From Betaproteobacteria bacterium (GTDB lineage: Bacteria > Pseudomonadota > Gammaproteobacteria > Burkholderiales > Ga0077523): a DNA stretch of 64,000 bases. The position numbers and the translations under genes were made by a program. The notes under the pieces are model-generated. The model saw only the letters and a program-made list of their open reading frames with translations. It did no database searches and was not told where the DNA came from. The first letter of the stretch is position 1, and every line of letters begins with the position of its first letter. This document shows positions 1 to 8,756 of this stretch, piece after piece. The stretch covers positions 744,001-808,000 of the forward strand of contig JADJPK010000031.1 in the NCBI GenBank assembly GCA_016713305.1, written 5' to 3'.

Positions 1-428
1 AGCGGCTGATGGTCATCGGCAACTTCGCCCTGCTTGCCGGCTTGCGCCCCCAGGAGGTGTCCGATTGGTTCCTGGCCGTGTACGTCGATGCCGTCGAGTG
101 GGTGGAACTGCCGAACACGGCGGGCATGGCGCTGTACGCCAACGGCGGGCGCTTCACGAGCAAACCGTACGTCGCTTCCGGCGCTTACATTCAGCGGATG
201 AGCGACTACTGCGGGGGCTGCCGCTACGATCCGGCCTCGCGCAGCGGCGCGCAGGCGTGCCCGGTCACGCTGCTATACTGGGCCTTCATCGACAGGCACG
301 AGTCGTCGCTGTCGTCGAACCCGCGTACCACCTTGATGGCCAGGGGCGTGGCACGGCTGGGGTCCGGCGAACGCCGCACCTTGCGGCAGGAAGCGCAGCG
401 CGTTCTCGCCACCATGGAAACTTTGTGA
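1..428 (+). CDS. Iron-sulfur photolyase/cryptochrome (FeS-BCP), C-terminal end
   Basis: This is the 3' end of a DNA photolyase-related flavoprotein; the frame is open from the window edge and stops with TGA at 426-428. The visible part matches the C-terminal FAD-binding helical domain of the FeS-BCP (DPRP/PhrB-like) family: a VEWVELPNT segment, SKPY, and a cysteine pattern YCGGC followed by a later CP that fits three of the four ligands of the 4Fe-4S cluster. The fourth ligand would lie upstream of the window. Members repair (6-4) photoproducts or act as photoreceptors, and the fragment cannot distinguish these. The ATG at position 9 is internal, not the true start. Confidence 0.85.
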   Translation, partial: RLMVIGNFALLAGLRPQEVSDWFLAVYVDAVEWVELPNTAGMALYANGGRFTSKPYVASGAYIQRMSDYCGGCRYDPASRSGAQACPVTLLYWAFIDRHESSLSSNPRTTLMARGVARLGSGERRTLRQEAQRVLATMETL

Positions 429-522
429 TGTTCAGACCGGCCGCCTCGCCCGGCGCCGCATTCCCTTTGTCCGGACCGGCACGCCCGCGCCACCGCTTCC
501 GCGCGGCCCGGTCCTTTTCGAG

Positions 523-1380
523 ATGAGTTCGATGCTCTATCCGGAGATCTTCAAGTCCCTGGAACAGGTCCGCTGGAACATGGCCACCGACGTTCCCTGG
601 GGCGAGTTCGATGCCTCCCTGCTCACCGAGGAGCAGGCCATGACGATCAAGATGAACGCGATCACCGAGTGGGCGGCACTTCCGGCCACGGAGATGTTCC
701 TGCGGGACAATGCGAACGACAGCGACTTCTGCGCGTTCCTGTCCGTCTGGTTCTTCGAGGAGCAGAAGCACTCCCTCGTGCTCATCGAATACCTCCGCCG
801 CTTTCGCCCGGATCTCGTGCCCACCGAGGACGAATTGCATGCGGTACGCTTCGAGTTCGATCCGGCACCGGCGCCCGAGACGCTCATGCTGCATTTCTGC
901 GGAGAGATCCGCCTCAATCACTGGTACCGGTGCGCGGCCGACTGGCACACCGAACCGGTCATCAAGCACATCTACCGCCTCATCTCCCGCGACGAGGCGC
1001 GGCATGCCGGCGCATATCTTCAATACATGCGGCGCCTGGTCGAACGCCTGGGCGACGATGCCCGCGCTGCCTTCGCCCGGATCGGCATGCTGATGGCCAG
1101 TTCCGCCCGCAGCAGCAAGCCGCTGCACCCGACCAACCTGCACGTGAACCGCCAGCTCTTTCCGAATGACACGGTGCAGTCGCGCCTGCCGGACCCGAAG
1201 TGGCTGGAACGCTGGCTCGATGAGCAGATCCGCTTCGGACGCGAATGGGAAGGCAAGGTCGTCGGCATGATCCTCAAGAACCTCTCCCTCCTGTTCGACC
1301 GGACTTTCGCCACGGTTGCCGATCTCAATCGCTATCGCAAGGAGATCGTGAAGCCTCTGGACGCCCCACGGCCCGCATGA
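523..1380 (+). CDS. Ferritin-like diiron protein, acyl-ACP desaturase-like
   Basis: The 285-residue helical protein carries two iron-ligand motifs of the ferritin-like/acyl-ACP desaturase fold: EEQKH near residue 84 and DEARH near residue 164, about 80 residues apart as expected for a four-helix bundle with a carboxylate-bridged diiron site. It is therefore probably an O2-activating oxidase or desaturase, but the substrate is unknown. There is no transmembrane segment, so it should be cytoplasmic. The start is uncertain: ATG 523 has a poor ribosome site, and an ATG at 532 sits better behind a GAG/GAT(G)AG stretch. Its stop overlaps the next gene's start (ATGA), so the two are probably co-translated. 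Confidence 0.75.
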   Translation: MSSMLYPEIFKSLEQVRWNMATDVPWGEFDASLLTEEQAMTIKMNAITEWAALPATEMFLRDNANDSDFCAFLSVWFFEEQKHSLVLIEYLRRFRPDLVPTEDELHAVRFEFDPAPAPETLMLHFCGEIRLNHWYRCAADWHTEPVIKHIYRLISRDEARHAGAYLQYMRRLVERLGDDARAAFARIGMLMASSARSSKPLHPTNLHVNRQLFPNDTVQSRLPDPKWLERWLDEQIRFGREWEGKVVGMILKNLSLLFDRTFATVADLNRYRKEIVKPLDAPRPA

Positions 1381-1865
1381 AGCATCCGGCCCCCGGATTC
1401 GAGGCAAAAATCTGCGCTCCCGAGACCATCGCGGGACGTGCCGGGCAACTGCCGCATCCGGTCGTCTTCACCAACGGCGTCTTCGACATCCTGCATCGCG
1501 GTCACGTCACGTATCTCGCCCAGGCTCGGGCGCTGGGCGCGAGCCTGGTCGTGGGCCTCAATTCCGATGCGTCGGTCAAACGCCTGGGCAAAGGTGACGA
1601 CCGGCCCGTCAATCGCCTCGAGGACCGGATGGCCGTCATCGCAGCCCTCGAATCCGTGGCGCTGGTCACCAGTTTCGAGACGGACACGCCCCTGGACCTC
1701 ATCCTCCAGGTGCGTCCCGACGTGCTGGTGAAAGGCGGCGACTGGACGGTGGACCGCATCGTCGGCGCGGCCGAGGTGATCGGCTGGGGCGGCAACGTCC
1801 ATTCCATCCCTTTCGAACACGAACGTTCCACGACCGCCCTGCTGAACCGTATCCGGCTTAGCTGA
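1377..1865 (+). CDS. rfaE2: D-glycero-beta-D-manno-heptose 1-phosphate adenylyltransferase
   Basis: This cytidylyltransferase-fold enzyme should transfer AMP from ATP to heptose 1-phosphate, making the ADP-heptose precursor of the LPS inner core. The N-terminal FTNGVFDILHRGHV contains the HxGH nucleotide-binding motif, and the C-terminal ERSTT matches the ISTT/STT motif of the family. The length (162 residues) fits the stand-alone RfaE2 form, separate from the RfaE1 kinase, which is usual in Betaproteobacteria. The start ATG at 1377 overlaps the preceding stop by 4 bases, and the longer open frame upstream lies inside the desaturase-like gene. Its presence implies a heptose-containing LPS. 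Confidence 0.9.
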   Translation: MKHPAPGFEAKICAPETIAGRAGQLPHPVVFTNGVFDILHRGHVTYLAQARALGASLVVGLNSDASVKRLGKGDDRPVNRLEDRMAVIAALESVALVTSFETDTPLDLILQVRPDVLVKGGDWTVDRIVGAAEVIGWGGNVHSIPFEHERSTTALLNRIRLS

Positions 1866-1914
1866 GCTCACACCGACATCGCCTGTCCAGGACCCCCTTC
1901 CCGCGGAGGTCATA

Positions 1915-1979
1915 CATTTTTTTGGCCATAAAATGAAAAAAATGCTAAAGATGAAAAAAATGAAACCGTAACTGGAGAC
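1915..1979 (+). promoter_or_regulatory. AT-rich leader upstream of the HTH-receiver gene
   Basis: A stretch of about 50 bases dominated by A and T stands out from the surrounding GC-rich DNA. It holds a run of six T's, the near-repeat ATGAAAAAAATG twice (1933-1944 and 1951-1962), and a CTGGAGA ribosome site just before ATG 1980. It could be an UP-element/promoter, or a translated leader (see 1933-1971). No clear -35/-10 pair can be placed. Confidence 0.4.
1933..1971 (+). CDS. Possible 12-residue Met/Lys leader peptide
   Basis: An ATG-initiated frame reads MKKMLKMKKMKP and stops at TAA 1969-1971, only 8 bases before the ATG of the HTH-receiver gene. It consists almost entirely of Met and Lys codons and is formed by an internal repeat. 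No good ribosome site is visible in front of it. It could be a regulatory leader ORF or simply chance reading of an AT-rich promoter; only its position directly in front of a regulator argues for function. Confidence 0.2.
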   Translation: MKKMLKMKKMKP

Positions 1980-2570
1980 ATGTGGATGCAAGACCCCGAT
2001 ACCCTCACCACCCGCGAAGCCGCCCGGCGGCTCGGCGTCTCGCTCCGGACGGTGCAACTCTGGACCGAGAACGGAGCCCTCGATGCCTGGAAGACACCGG
2101 GCGGTCATCGCCGCGTGCTGCTGGCCGCGGTGGACCGGATGCTCGCGCTACGGCAACCGTCAGCATCGAGGGAGACGGGACGCAGCCTCCGGGTGCTGGT
2201 GGTGGAGGATGACCCGACCCTGCTCCATCTCTACCGCACCCAGCTCACCACACTGTCGGTGCCGGTCGACTTGCGCATCGCGACCAACGGGTACGAGGGA
2301 CTGATCCGGATCGGCGAACAAGTGCCCGACGTCCTGATCACCGACCTGATGATGCCCGGCATCGACGGATTCGGAATGCTCAGGACCTTGCGAGGCCGGC
2401 CGGGACTGGAGTCCATGGACGTGCTGGTGGTGACGGGCCTGACCACCGGCGACATCGCCCTGGAGGGCGGGCTGCCGGGGGACATCACCGTGCTTTCCAA
2501 GCCCGTCCCGTTCGCCGCGATCGAGCAGCGCCTTGCCCTGAAACTTGCCGCGATGGAAGACGCCCGATGA
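1980..2570 (+). CDS. Response regulator with N-terminal excisionase/MerR-type HTH
   Basis: The 196-residue protein has an unusual order: a DNA-binding helix-turn-helix first (residues 8-55, with REAARRLGVS and the wing KTPGGHRR typical of MerR/excisionase folds), then a CheY-like receiver domain (about 70-190). The receiver looks functional: acidic pocket E76-D77-D78, phospho-acceptor D122 in TDLMMPG, and the conserved Lys in LSKP near 166. It should be a phosphorylation-controlled DNA-binding protein, but no cognate kinase is adjacent. ATG 1980 follows a CTGGAGA ribosome site; a second in-frame ATG lies two codons later. Its stop overlaps the ATG of the broken PAS gene. Confidence 0.8.
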   Translation: MWMQDPDTLTTREAARRLGVSLRTVQLWTENGALDAWKTPGGHRRVLLAAVDRMLALRQPSASRETGRSLRVLVVEDDPTLLHLYRTQLTTLSVPVDLRIATNGYEGLIRIGEQVPDVLITDLMMPGIDGFGMLRTLRGRPGLESMDVLVVTGLTTGDIALEGGLPGDITVLSKPVPFAAIEQRLALKLAAMEDAR

Positions 2571-3047
2571 ATTCCGCTTTCGCTGTTGCCTTGCCAGGAG
2601 TACCGAACATGTTGACCCCCGACATCCCGAACGCCGATGCAACCCCGCCGCGGGAAGACCGCGCCGGATCACGCGAGGCTGGCGGCAGGAGAACCCCTTC
2701 CCAGGGACATGCGGCGATCGGCCGCGACGGCCGCGTCATCTACGTGAACGGAACCTTCGCCCGTCTGACCGGTTTGCGCGCAGAGGACGTCGTCGGGACG
2801 ACCGAGGAATCCCCTGGACGCGCTCCTGGAGTCCGTGTGCGATCCGCACCGTCCCTACCCGAGCTTCTCGGAAGCGCCTGGCCGCTCGAGCAGAACCCGG
2901 CGCACCCCTGGGCCGGGAGGCCGTGCTGCATCTTGCGGCGTCTCCCCGCATCCTCTCTCACGAAGCGTCAGGCACCTCGCGGGCGACTTCAAGATCGTCG
3001 GGTTGAAATTGATCGACGAATCGGAAACCACAGGCACAGCCGCCTGA
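2567..3047 (+). pseudogene. PAS-domain protein, frameshifted
   Basis: Starting with an ATGA overlap, this frame encodes a recognisable PAS N-terminus (AIGRDGRVIYVNGTFARLTGL, residues about 51-70) and then loses sense around position 2800. The following coding sense moves to other frames: PLDALLESVCDPHRP in the third frame, GREAVLHLAAS in the first, and the plausible C-terminus GDFKIVGLKLIDESE ending at TGA 3047 in the third again. The gene therefore contains several indels. It was probably a small PAS sensor of about 160 residues working with the flanking regulator and H-NOX-like gene. It could be true decay or sequencing error. Confidence 0.55.
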
Positions 3048-3073
3048 ACGCACCAGCAGCGGAGAAGTCCATC

Positions 3074-3619
3074 ATGCATACGATCCTCGAGAACGCCGTC
3101 GAACGGCTCGTCACCGAGCTTTGCGGCGCCAAGGCCTGGCGCGAGCTGGAACGCAAGGCCAAGACGGAAGACTGCGCGCTCGAGGGAAAGAATCTCCCTG
3201 GCGAATCCACCGAGCGCCTCGTGCTCGCAGCCGCCGAGTGGATGGGTCTCACCTGCGAGGAGATGCTCGAGGCGCTGGGCGAATTCATGCCGCTGTACGT
3301 GGCGGAAACGCTGCCTCGTCAGGACGGTCTGGCGGCTGGCGGGCTGCTGCGTGCCCTCGACGAACTGGACGGCCGCCGCGCACGGGGACCGCACACCCTG
3401 CCGAGGATGCGGTCCGTCGAACTGCGTGTCGACGGTAACGGCGAGCAAGCTCGCACGATCCACTGCGAATCGGCCTATGAAGGCGTCGCCTCGGTGCTCG
3501 TGGGTTATCTCAAGGGGCTCGGCCAGCGCTTCGGCACGCCTCTGGAAGTCAGGCACGTCGTCCGGCGCACCCCCGCACTGCACAAGGACACGTTCGAGGT
3601 CGTTCTCGCGGCCGCCTGA
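3074..3619 (+). CDS. H-NOX/HNOB-like protein lacking the heme ligand
   Basis: This 181-residue protein follows the heme-NO-binding (H-NOX) layout: N-terminal helical bundle, a helix ending LLRALDELDGR where family members have L-x-x-L-x-x-LH, and a C-terminal segment ending in FEVVL. The residue in place of the proximal heme His is Asp 99. The heme-propionate motif YxSxR reads CESAY (about 131-135), so Tyr and Arg are both lost. It is thus probably heme-free and may bind another ligand or act as a scaffold. ATG 3074 has a GGAGA ribosome site; the open frame continues upstream only through the broken PAS gene. Family assignment is by pattern and not certain. Confidence 0.5.
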   Translation: MHTILENAVERLVTELCGAKAWRELERKAKTEDCALEGKNLPGESTERLVLAAAEWMGLTCEEMLEALGEFMPLYVAETLPRQDGLAAGGLLRALDELDGRRARGPHTLPRMRSVELRVDGNGEQARTIHCESAYEGVASVLVGYLKGLGQRFGTPLEVRHVVRRTPALHKDTFEVVLAAA

Positions 3620-3777
3620 GCGGCCGCTCACAGTCTCCCGAAGAGAGGTCCACCCCCGCGAGGAACGCGCGTTGGCACGAGCCGGCAACCGTGGCGGTGT
3701 TCGCCGGTTCTGCTAACGTTGCGCGTCCTCGCGGCCGCCGGGCGTCCTGCACGCGGCCCTCCTTCGGAGACTCTTCG

Positions 3778-5498
3778 ATGTTCGAGCATTCGCGTCGCTG
3801 CTGCGCGAGCTGTGGCAACTCGCCCGTCCCTACTGGTATTCCGAGGAGAAGACCTCGGCGCGCCTGCTTCTCGCGGCCATCATCGCGCTCACGCTCGCGA
3901 TGGTGTACCTGAGCGTCCAGTTCAACAGCTGGTACAACGACTTCTACAACGTCCTGCAGGAGAAGCGGAAGGACCAGTTCCTGACCGAGATGGCCCGTTT
4001 CATGGGGCTCGCCATCGCGTACATCGTGGTGGCGGTCTATGCCTTCTATCTCAATCAGATGCTGCAGATCCGATGGCGGCGCTGGATGACCGCCAACTAC
4101 GTGAACGACTGGCTTGCGGATCGCGTGTACTACCGCATGCAACTCGCTGGCAACCACACCGACAACCCCGATCAGCGGATCGCCGAAGACATGAATCTCT
4201 TCGTGTCCGACACTCTGGATCTCGTGCTGGGACTGCTCAATGCCGTGGTGACGTTCATCTCCTTCGTCGGCATTCTCTGGGGACTGTCCCGGGCGCTGGA
4301 GTTCACGCTCGGCGGCGAGACGTACGAGCTGTACGGATACATGGTCTGGGTGGCCGTGGTCTATGCCTTCGTCGGGTCCTGGTTCACTCACAAGCTGGGA
4401 CGGCCGCTGGTAAAGCTCAACTTCGACCAGCAGAAGTTCGAGGCCGACTTCCGGTTCGGGCTCGCGCGCTTTCGCGAGAACACCGAGGGCGTGGCCCTCT
4501 ACAGGGGCGAGCGTGACGAACTCGATGGCTTCCGCGCCCGGTTCGGTGAAGTCCTGGGAAACTGGTGGCGCATCATGAAGCGCCAGAAGATCCTGAACTT
4601 CTACACCAACGGCTACAGCCAGCTCGCCGTCGTCTTCCCCTTCCTGGTGGGCGCACCTCGGTATTTTTCCGGCGCGATTCCGCTCGGTGGACTCATGCAG
4701 ATCTCCAACGCGTTCGGCCAGGTGCAGGGATCGCTTTCCTGGTTCATCAATGCGTACACGGTGTTCGCCCGCTGGCGCGCCGCCGTGGAGCGGCTCACCG
4801 GCTTCCACAACGCCATCGCCGAAGCTCGCGCGGCCGCGGCGCGGGTCGAACTCCAGACGGTCAGCAGTCAGGGAGCGGCGCTGTCGGCCGAGGCGCTGGA
4901 CGTGAACCTGCCCGACGGCCGCACGCTGGTGCGCAATGGCCGGTTCGAGATCGCCCCGGGTGAACATCTGCTGCTTCGCGGCCCTTCCGATTCCGGCAAG
5001 AGCACGGTGTTCCGCACGCTCGCCGGGATCTGGCCCTTCGCGGGCGGCAAGCTGCAACTGCCGCGCGACTACGAACCGCTGTTCCTCCCGCAACGGCCCT
5101 ACTTTCCCCTGGGCACGCTGCGGCAGGCCCTGGCGTATCCCGCGCGCGCGGAGCGTTTCTCCGACAGCGAGATCCGCGCGGTCCTCGAACTCACGGGCAT
5201 CGCCCACCTGGCCGCCCGCCTGGAAGAGACGGGCCAGTGGTCGCAGCAGCTCTCGGGCGGTGAACAGCAACGCGTCGCCTTCGCCCGCGCACTCCTGTTG
5301 AAACCGCGCTGGCTGTTCCTGGACGAAGCCACCTCCAATCTGGACGAGGCCGCGGAAAGCCGCATGTACGAAGTGCTGCTCGAGCGTCTGCCGGCCACCA
5401 CCGTGGTCAGCATCGCCCATCGGCCGACAGTCGCCCGGTTCCATACACGCGTGCTGGAACTTCGGCCCGAAGACGCGCAACTGGCTGCAGCGGGTTGA
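3778..5498 (+). CDS. ABC transporter, fused permease/ATPase (YddA/SbmA type)
   Basis: The protein joins an N-terminal membrane domain of the ABC_membrane_2 type (FNSWYNDFYNVLQ is characteristic) to a C-terminal ATPase with Walker A GPSDSGKST, signature LSGGEQQR, Walker B WLFLDEATSNLD and a terminal His-loop. It should be an inner-membrane homodimeric transporter; relatives handle peptides, vitamin precursors or lipids, and the substrate here is unknown. The in-frame coding sense begins near 3780 (FASLLRELWQLARPYW), but there is no ATG, GTG or TTG before 3900. An ATG at 3778 with GGAG at 3765 lies one frame off, so one base is probably missing near 3786. Full length would be about 573 residues. 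Confidence 0.8.
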
Positions 5499-5756
5499 CC
5501 GCACCGGGAAAGCGCCACTGCCGCAAGGGACGATCCGATCAATGAACGCGACCGAACGTGCGGATCGGACCAGTCCTGATGGCGGACGCTGCCAGGGATA
5601 GCACTCTTCTTGCACCTGGGGCGGGCACAAGCGTCGGCCGTACTCCTGCCGCACGCAATAACTCGTTGATCCAAGGAGAGACGCGCAACTCGCCGGAGTG
5701 CGCGGCAGCGTCGCTGCATTCGCCGCTGTAGCCCATCCCGACATGCGCCACCAGGT

Positions 5757-8105
5757 TTGGCCGCTCCCTACCCGCCCCCATCGGCGCCTGCTTCCGCGCC
5801 AGCCCCCCTGCCGGAGCCGGCAGACGGCAACCTCACCGGTCCGCAACACGATCGCCTGACGTGGCTGCAAACCATCCTCGCCGCGGTTTTCGTCGTGGTG
5901 GGCCTCGCCTACCTCGGCTGGCGCGCGACGACGTTCAATCCCGGCGCGCCGATCCTGTCGGGAATCGTCTACGGAGCGGAGGTGCTCGGCTTTCTGGCGT
6001 CGCTGCTCATGCTGTTCATCACTGCCCGCCTGTCGGTGCGCGAACCGCCGCCGTCGAACCCGGATCTCCTCGTCGACGTGATCGTCAGCGCGCGGGACGA
6101 ATCGGTGACGACGGTCCGCAGAACGCTCGTCGCAGCGGCGAGGATGCGCTATCCCCACGCCACCTGGCTCGCTGACCAGACCGGCCGCGCGGACTTGGCG
6201 GAACTTGCCCGGGAGCTGAACGTCCTGTACGTGAGTGCCGTCCAGGACAGGGCCACTGGAAAGCGTTCCGACGCCATGGCGGGCGTGCTCAAGCGTGCGT
6301 GCGGAGCGCTGGTCGCGGTTCTGGCCGCCGACCACACGCCGTCACGCACGTTCCTGGAACGCACGCTCGGATACTTCAGGGATCCGCGGGTGGGACTCGT
6401 GAGCACCCCGCTGGCCGCCTACAACGTCGATTCGTTCGAGCATGTCCAGGGCGACCGGCGTTCCGTCTGGAGCGAACAGACTCTGTTCAACAGGGTGATC
6501 CAGCGCGGGCGGGACGCCTGGAATGCGGCAACCTCGGGCGGCTCCGCCGTCGTGTTCCGCCGCGGTGCGCTGAACGACATCGGCGCCACGCCGGAGATTG
6601 CACGGGGCGAGGACCTCGACACGTCACTGCGCATGCACCGCAAGGGTTGGCTCACGGTCTACCACGCCGAGCCGCTCGCCTTCTGTCTCGCCACGACGGA
6701 TTTCGTACCCTACGTGCAGCAGCGCACGCGGCTGGGTCAGCAGGCGATTGCCGCCCTGCGCCGGCACGCGTCGGCACTGACGGGCGGAGAGCTCACGTGG
6801 GCGCAGAAGGCGTGTTACCTGGGCGGCGCGCTGGGACAGCTGGAGGGATGGCGAAAACTGGTCTTCTACACTGCGCCCTTCGCGAGCCTTCTTACTGGAC
6901 ACGCGCCGGTCGCCGCGATCACCGTCCCTCTCGTGGTTCTGTTCGTCCTCTACTACGGGCTCAACTTCTGGGTGCACGAGGAATCCAGCCGCGGCTACGG
7001 GCGCGCCTTCGAGACGGAGCGCTACCGGATGGCACGCCTGTCGGCTTCGCTGCTCGCGGTTCGCGGGCTCATGAAATCGACGGACTGGAAGCGCGTGTGG
7101 AAGAGTTCACCCGGACGCTCGTCGCGCTCGCAACGATTCCGTTACCTGATCCCGCAGTCCGGGGTCCTGGCGATGAATGCACTGGCCATTCCGGTCGGTC
7201 TGGCGCAGAGCTACTCGGGAGGCACCGTCGCGAACGCCGGCACGCTGGCCATGTCCGCCGTGTGGGCGCTGGGCAACATGGTCCTCGCCCAGACAGTGAT
7301 CGGTCTCAGCCGCCGCGCCGCATCCTGCCGCCGGCAGGACTACCGGTTTCCCATCGCACTCCCCGCCATGCTGAACCATCGCGGCACGCGCCCGTGCGCG
7401 GGGGTCGTCGACGACGTCTCCGCGACCGGCTTCCGCTATTACGGAGTGCTCCCGCGGGAACTGGGCCCGGGTGAATTCGTCACCGGCCAGATCCTGCTGC
7501 CCAACGGCCCTCAGCCCTTCATCGCCGAAGTCCACACCGCCTCCGGCAGAGGTGCCGACCGCAGGCCCCGGTCCATCGGCTGTTCGTTTCTGTGGCCTAC
7601 GCCCGGTTCCGGCGACGAGCTGCTGGGTTTCCTGTACGGGTCCGACCTGCAATGGCGACTCAACCAGTTCGTCGAGAAATCGCTGACGCCGATCCAGCGC
7701 ATGGCGCGCTTCCTGGGACACGGTCCCCGGGGCAGGGAATCCGGCCAGGAATACTGGGCGGCGGCGACCTGCCAGACGCTGGACGGCATCTCGACCATGC
7801 ATCCGGGCATCATCACCGTGCCGCGCAATTCGCGACGCGACCGGACGCTGGTGGCGTTCCGCAGGCTGCTCGCGAAGCTGCCCCTGCGGCTCACGGTGAC
7901 CTCCCGCACGGGCGTGCGCCACATGAACGGCCACGCCGAACTCTTCGACGCGTTCCACGCGAACGGCTCGCCGCTCTACGCGTACCGGTTCCGTCCCTAC
8001 GTGGATCCGGGGCAGGCACCGGTCAGGCATCCGCCGCCGGGACCCGAGCCGTCACTGGGGCCCTGGACACGCCGTGGCTCTCACCTCGGTCGCGGGAAAC
8101 GCTGA
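5757..8105 (+). CDS. BcsA-like family 2 glycosyltransferase with PilZ domain, altered catalytic motifs
   Basis: This 782-residue membrane protein has the architecture of cellulose synthase catalytic subunits: N-terminal membrane helices (about 36-56 and 68-90), a GT-2 domain (about 104-330), more helices (to about 515), then a PilZ domain. The PilZ motifs RxxxR (R526-R530) and DxSxxG (553-558) are intact, so c-di-GMP binding is likely. Catalytic motifs deviate: the usual DxD-type DADH reads AADH (190-193), TED reads GED (284-286), and QxxRW ends in Leu (322-326). It may be a divergent polysaccharide synthase or a pseudoenzyme. No bcsB/bcsZ partners are present. The start is a TTG without a strong ribosome site. 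The 3' end overlaps the convergent SPOR gene by 54 bases. Confidence 0.65.
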   Translation: MAAPYPPPSAPASAPAPLPEPADGNLTGPQHDRLTWLQTILAAVFVVVGLAYLGWRATTFNPGAPILSGIVYGAEVLGFLASLLMLFITARLSVREPPPSNPDLLVDVIVSARDESVTTVRRTLVAAARMRYPHATWLADQTGRADLAELARELNVLYVSAVQDRATGKRSDAMAGVLKRACGALVAVLAADHTPSRTFLERTLGYFRDPRVGLVSTPLAAYNVDSFEHVQGDRRSVWSEQTLFNRVIQRGRDAWNAATSGGSAVVFRRGALNDIGATPEIARGEDLDTSLRMHRKGWLTVYHAEPLAFCLATTDFVPYVQQRTRLGQQAIAALRRHASALTGGELTWAQKACYLGGALGQLEGWRKLVFYTAPFASLLTGHAPVAAITVPLVVLFVLYYGLNFWVHEESSRGYGRAFETERYRMARLSASLLAVRGLMKSTDWKRVWKSSPGRSSRSQRFRYLIPQSGVLAMNALAIPVGLAQSYSGGTVANAGTLAMSAVWALGNMVLAQTVIGLSRRAASCRRQDYRFPIALPAMLNHRGTRPCAGVVDDVSATGFRYYGVLPRELGPGEFVTGQILLPNGPQPFIAEVHTASGRGADRRPRSIGCSFLWPTPGSGDELLGFLYGSDLQWRLNQFVEKSLTPIQRMARFLGHGPRGRESGQEYWAAATCQTLDGISTMHPGIITVPRNSRRDRTLVAFRRLLAKLPLRLTVTSRTGVRHMNGHAELFDAFHANGSPLYAYRFRPYVDPGQAPVRHPPPGPEPSLGPWTRRGSHLGRGKR

Positions 8106-8756
8106 CTTCACCTCCAGGATGCGCTGCGTCTCGGCGTCGACCGGATCGCGCAGATACAGCGCGGTCATGCGGATCTGATGCTGGCGCGCGCCGATCACGG
8201 CACTGGTGACCCCCTTCTCCCTGAGCCTCTCGGCGAACCGTTGTGCCGCTTCGATCGTGCGGAAGATGCCCAGCGATATCGCGAACCGCATGTCGGAGGA
8301 TTCCTGCACCACGTAGGTTTCCATCACGCCCAGGGCATTGAGCCGCGCGACTTCGCGCTCGGCGAGTTCGCGCGTCTTGCGCGGCGGGACGTACACCCAC
8401 CAGCCCGCCATCGCCACGATCGGCGCTGCCGTGAGCCGGCCTTCTGCCCGCAGGGGCACCAGCGCCTGCTGAACGCGGGCGAGTTCTTCCTGGGAGAACG
8501 GTCCGAACTCGAGACAGGCAGCCGCGGCGGCCGGCTGCGCCGGGGATCCGTTCGGCGCTTCCGGCACCGGCGGGGGTGCGGCCGGGGGCGGAGGCACCGG
8601 CTCGGGTTCGCCACGCACGATCCGGATCTGCTCGGCGCCGACCGGTTCCCGCTCTGCATCCCCTTCTGCGCGGCGATGCTCTCCCAGACCGAGCAATCCG
8701 AAGACGGCAACCCCGGCATTGAGCACGATCAGGATCACCAGCGCGATCCTTTTCAC
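8052..8756 (-). CDS. SPOR-domain membrane protein
   Basis: The 234-residue protein starts with a basic residue pair and one transmembrane helix (ALVILIVLNAGVAVFGLLGL), followed by a Pro/Ala-rich linker (about 50-85) and a C-terminal region whose repeats (FRTIEAAQRFAERLREKG) fit a SPOR-type sporulation-related repeat that binds denuded peptidoglycan. It is probably a periplasm-facing cell-envelope protein. The GTG start at 8756 is supported by a GGAGGGG ribosome site and by a GTGA overlap with the coaX stop, so it is the last gene of the birA-coaX operon. This order is common in Betaproteobacteria. Confidence 0.7.
   Translation of the reverse strand: MKRIALVILIVLNAGVAVFGLLGLGEHRRAEGDAEREPVGAEQIRIVRGEPEPVPPPPAAPPPVPEAPNGSPAQPAAAAACLEFGPFSQEELARVQQALVPLRAEGRLTAAPIVAMAGWWVYVPPRKTRELAEREVARLNALGVMETYVVQESSDMRFAISLGIFRTIEAAQRFAERLREKGVTSAVIGARQHQIRMTALYLRDPVDAETQRILEVKSAFPATEVRATACPGPQ

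Noticed and set aside
286..1407. Open frame on the minus strand across the first genes
   Set aside because: It is antisense to the photolyase and ferritin-like genes and has no recognisable domain or ribosome site.
3549..6335. Very long open frame on the minus strand (about 928 codons) across the ABC and glycosyltransferase genes
   Set aside because: It is Arg/Gly/His-rich without domains, covers three genuine plus-strand genes, and is a typical antisense shadow of GC-rich coding DNA.
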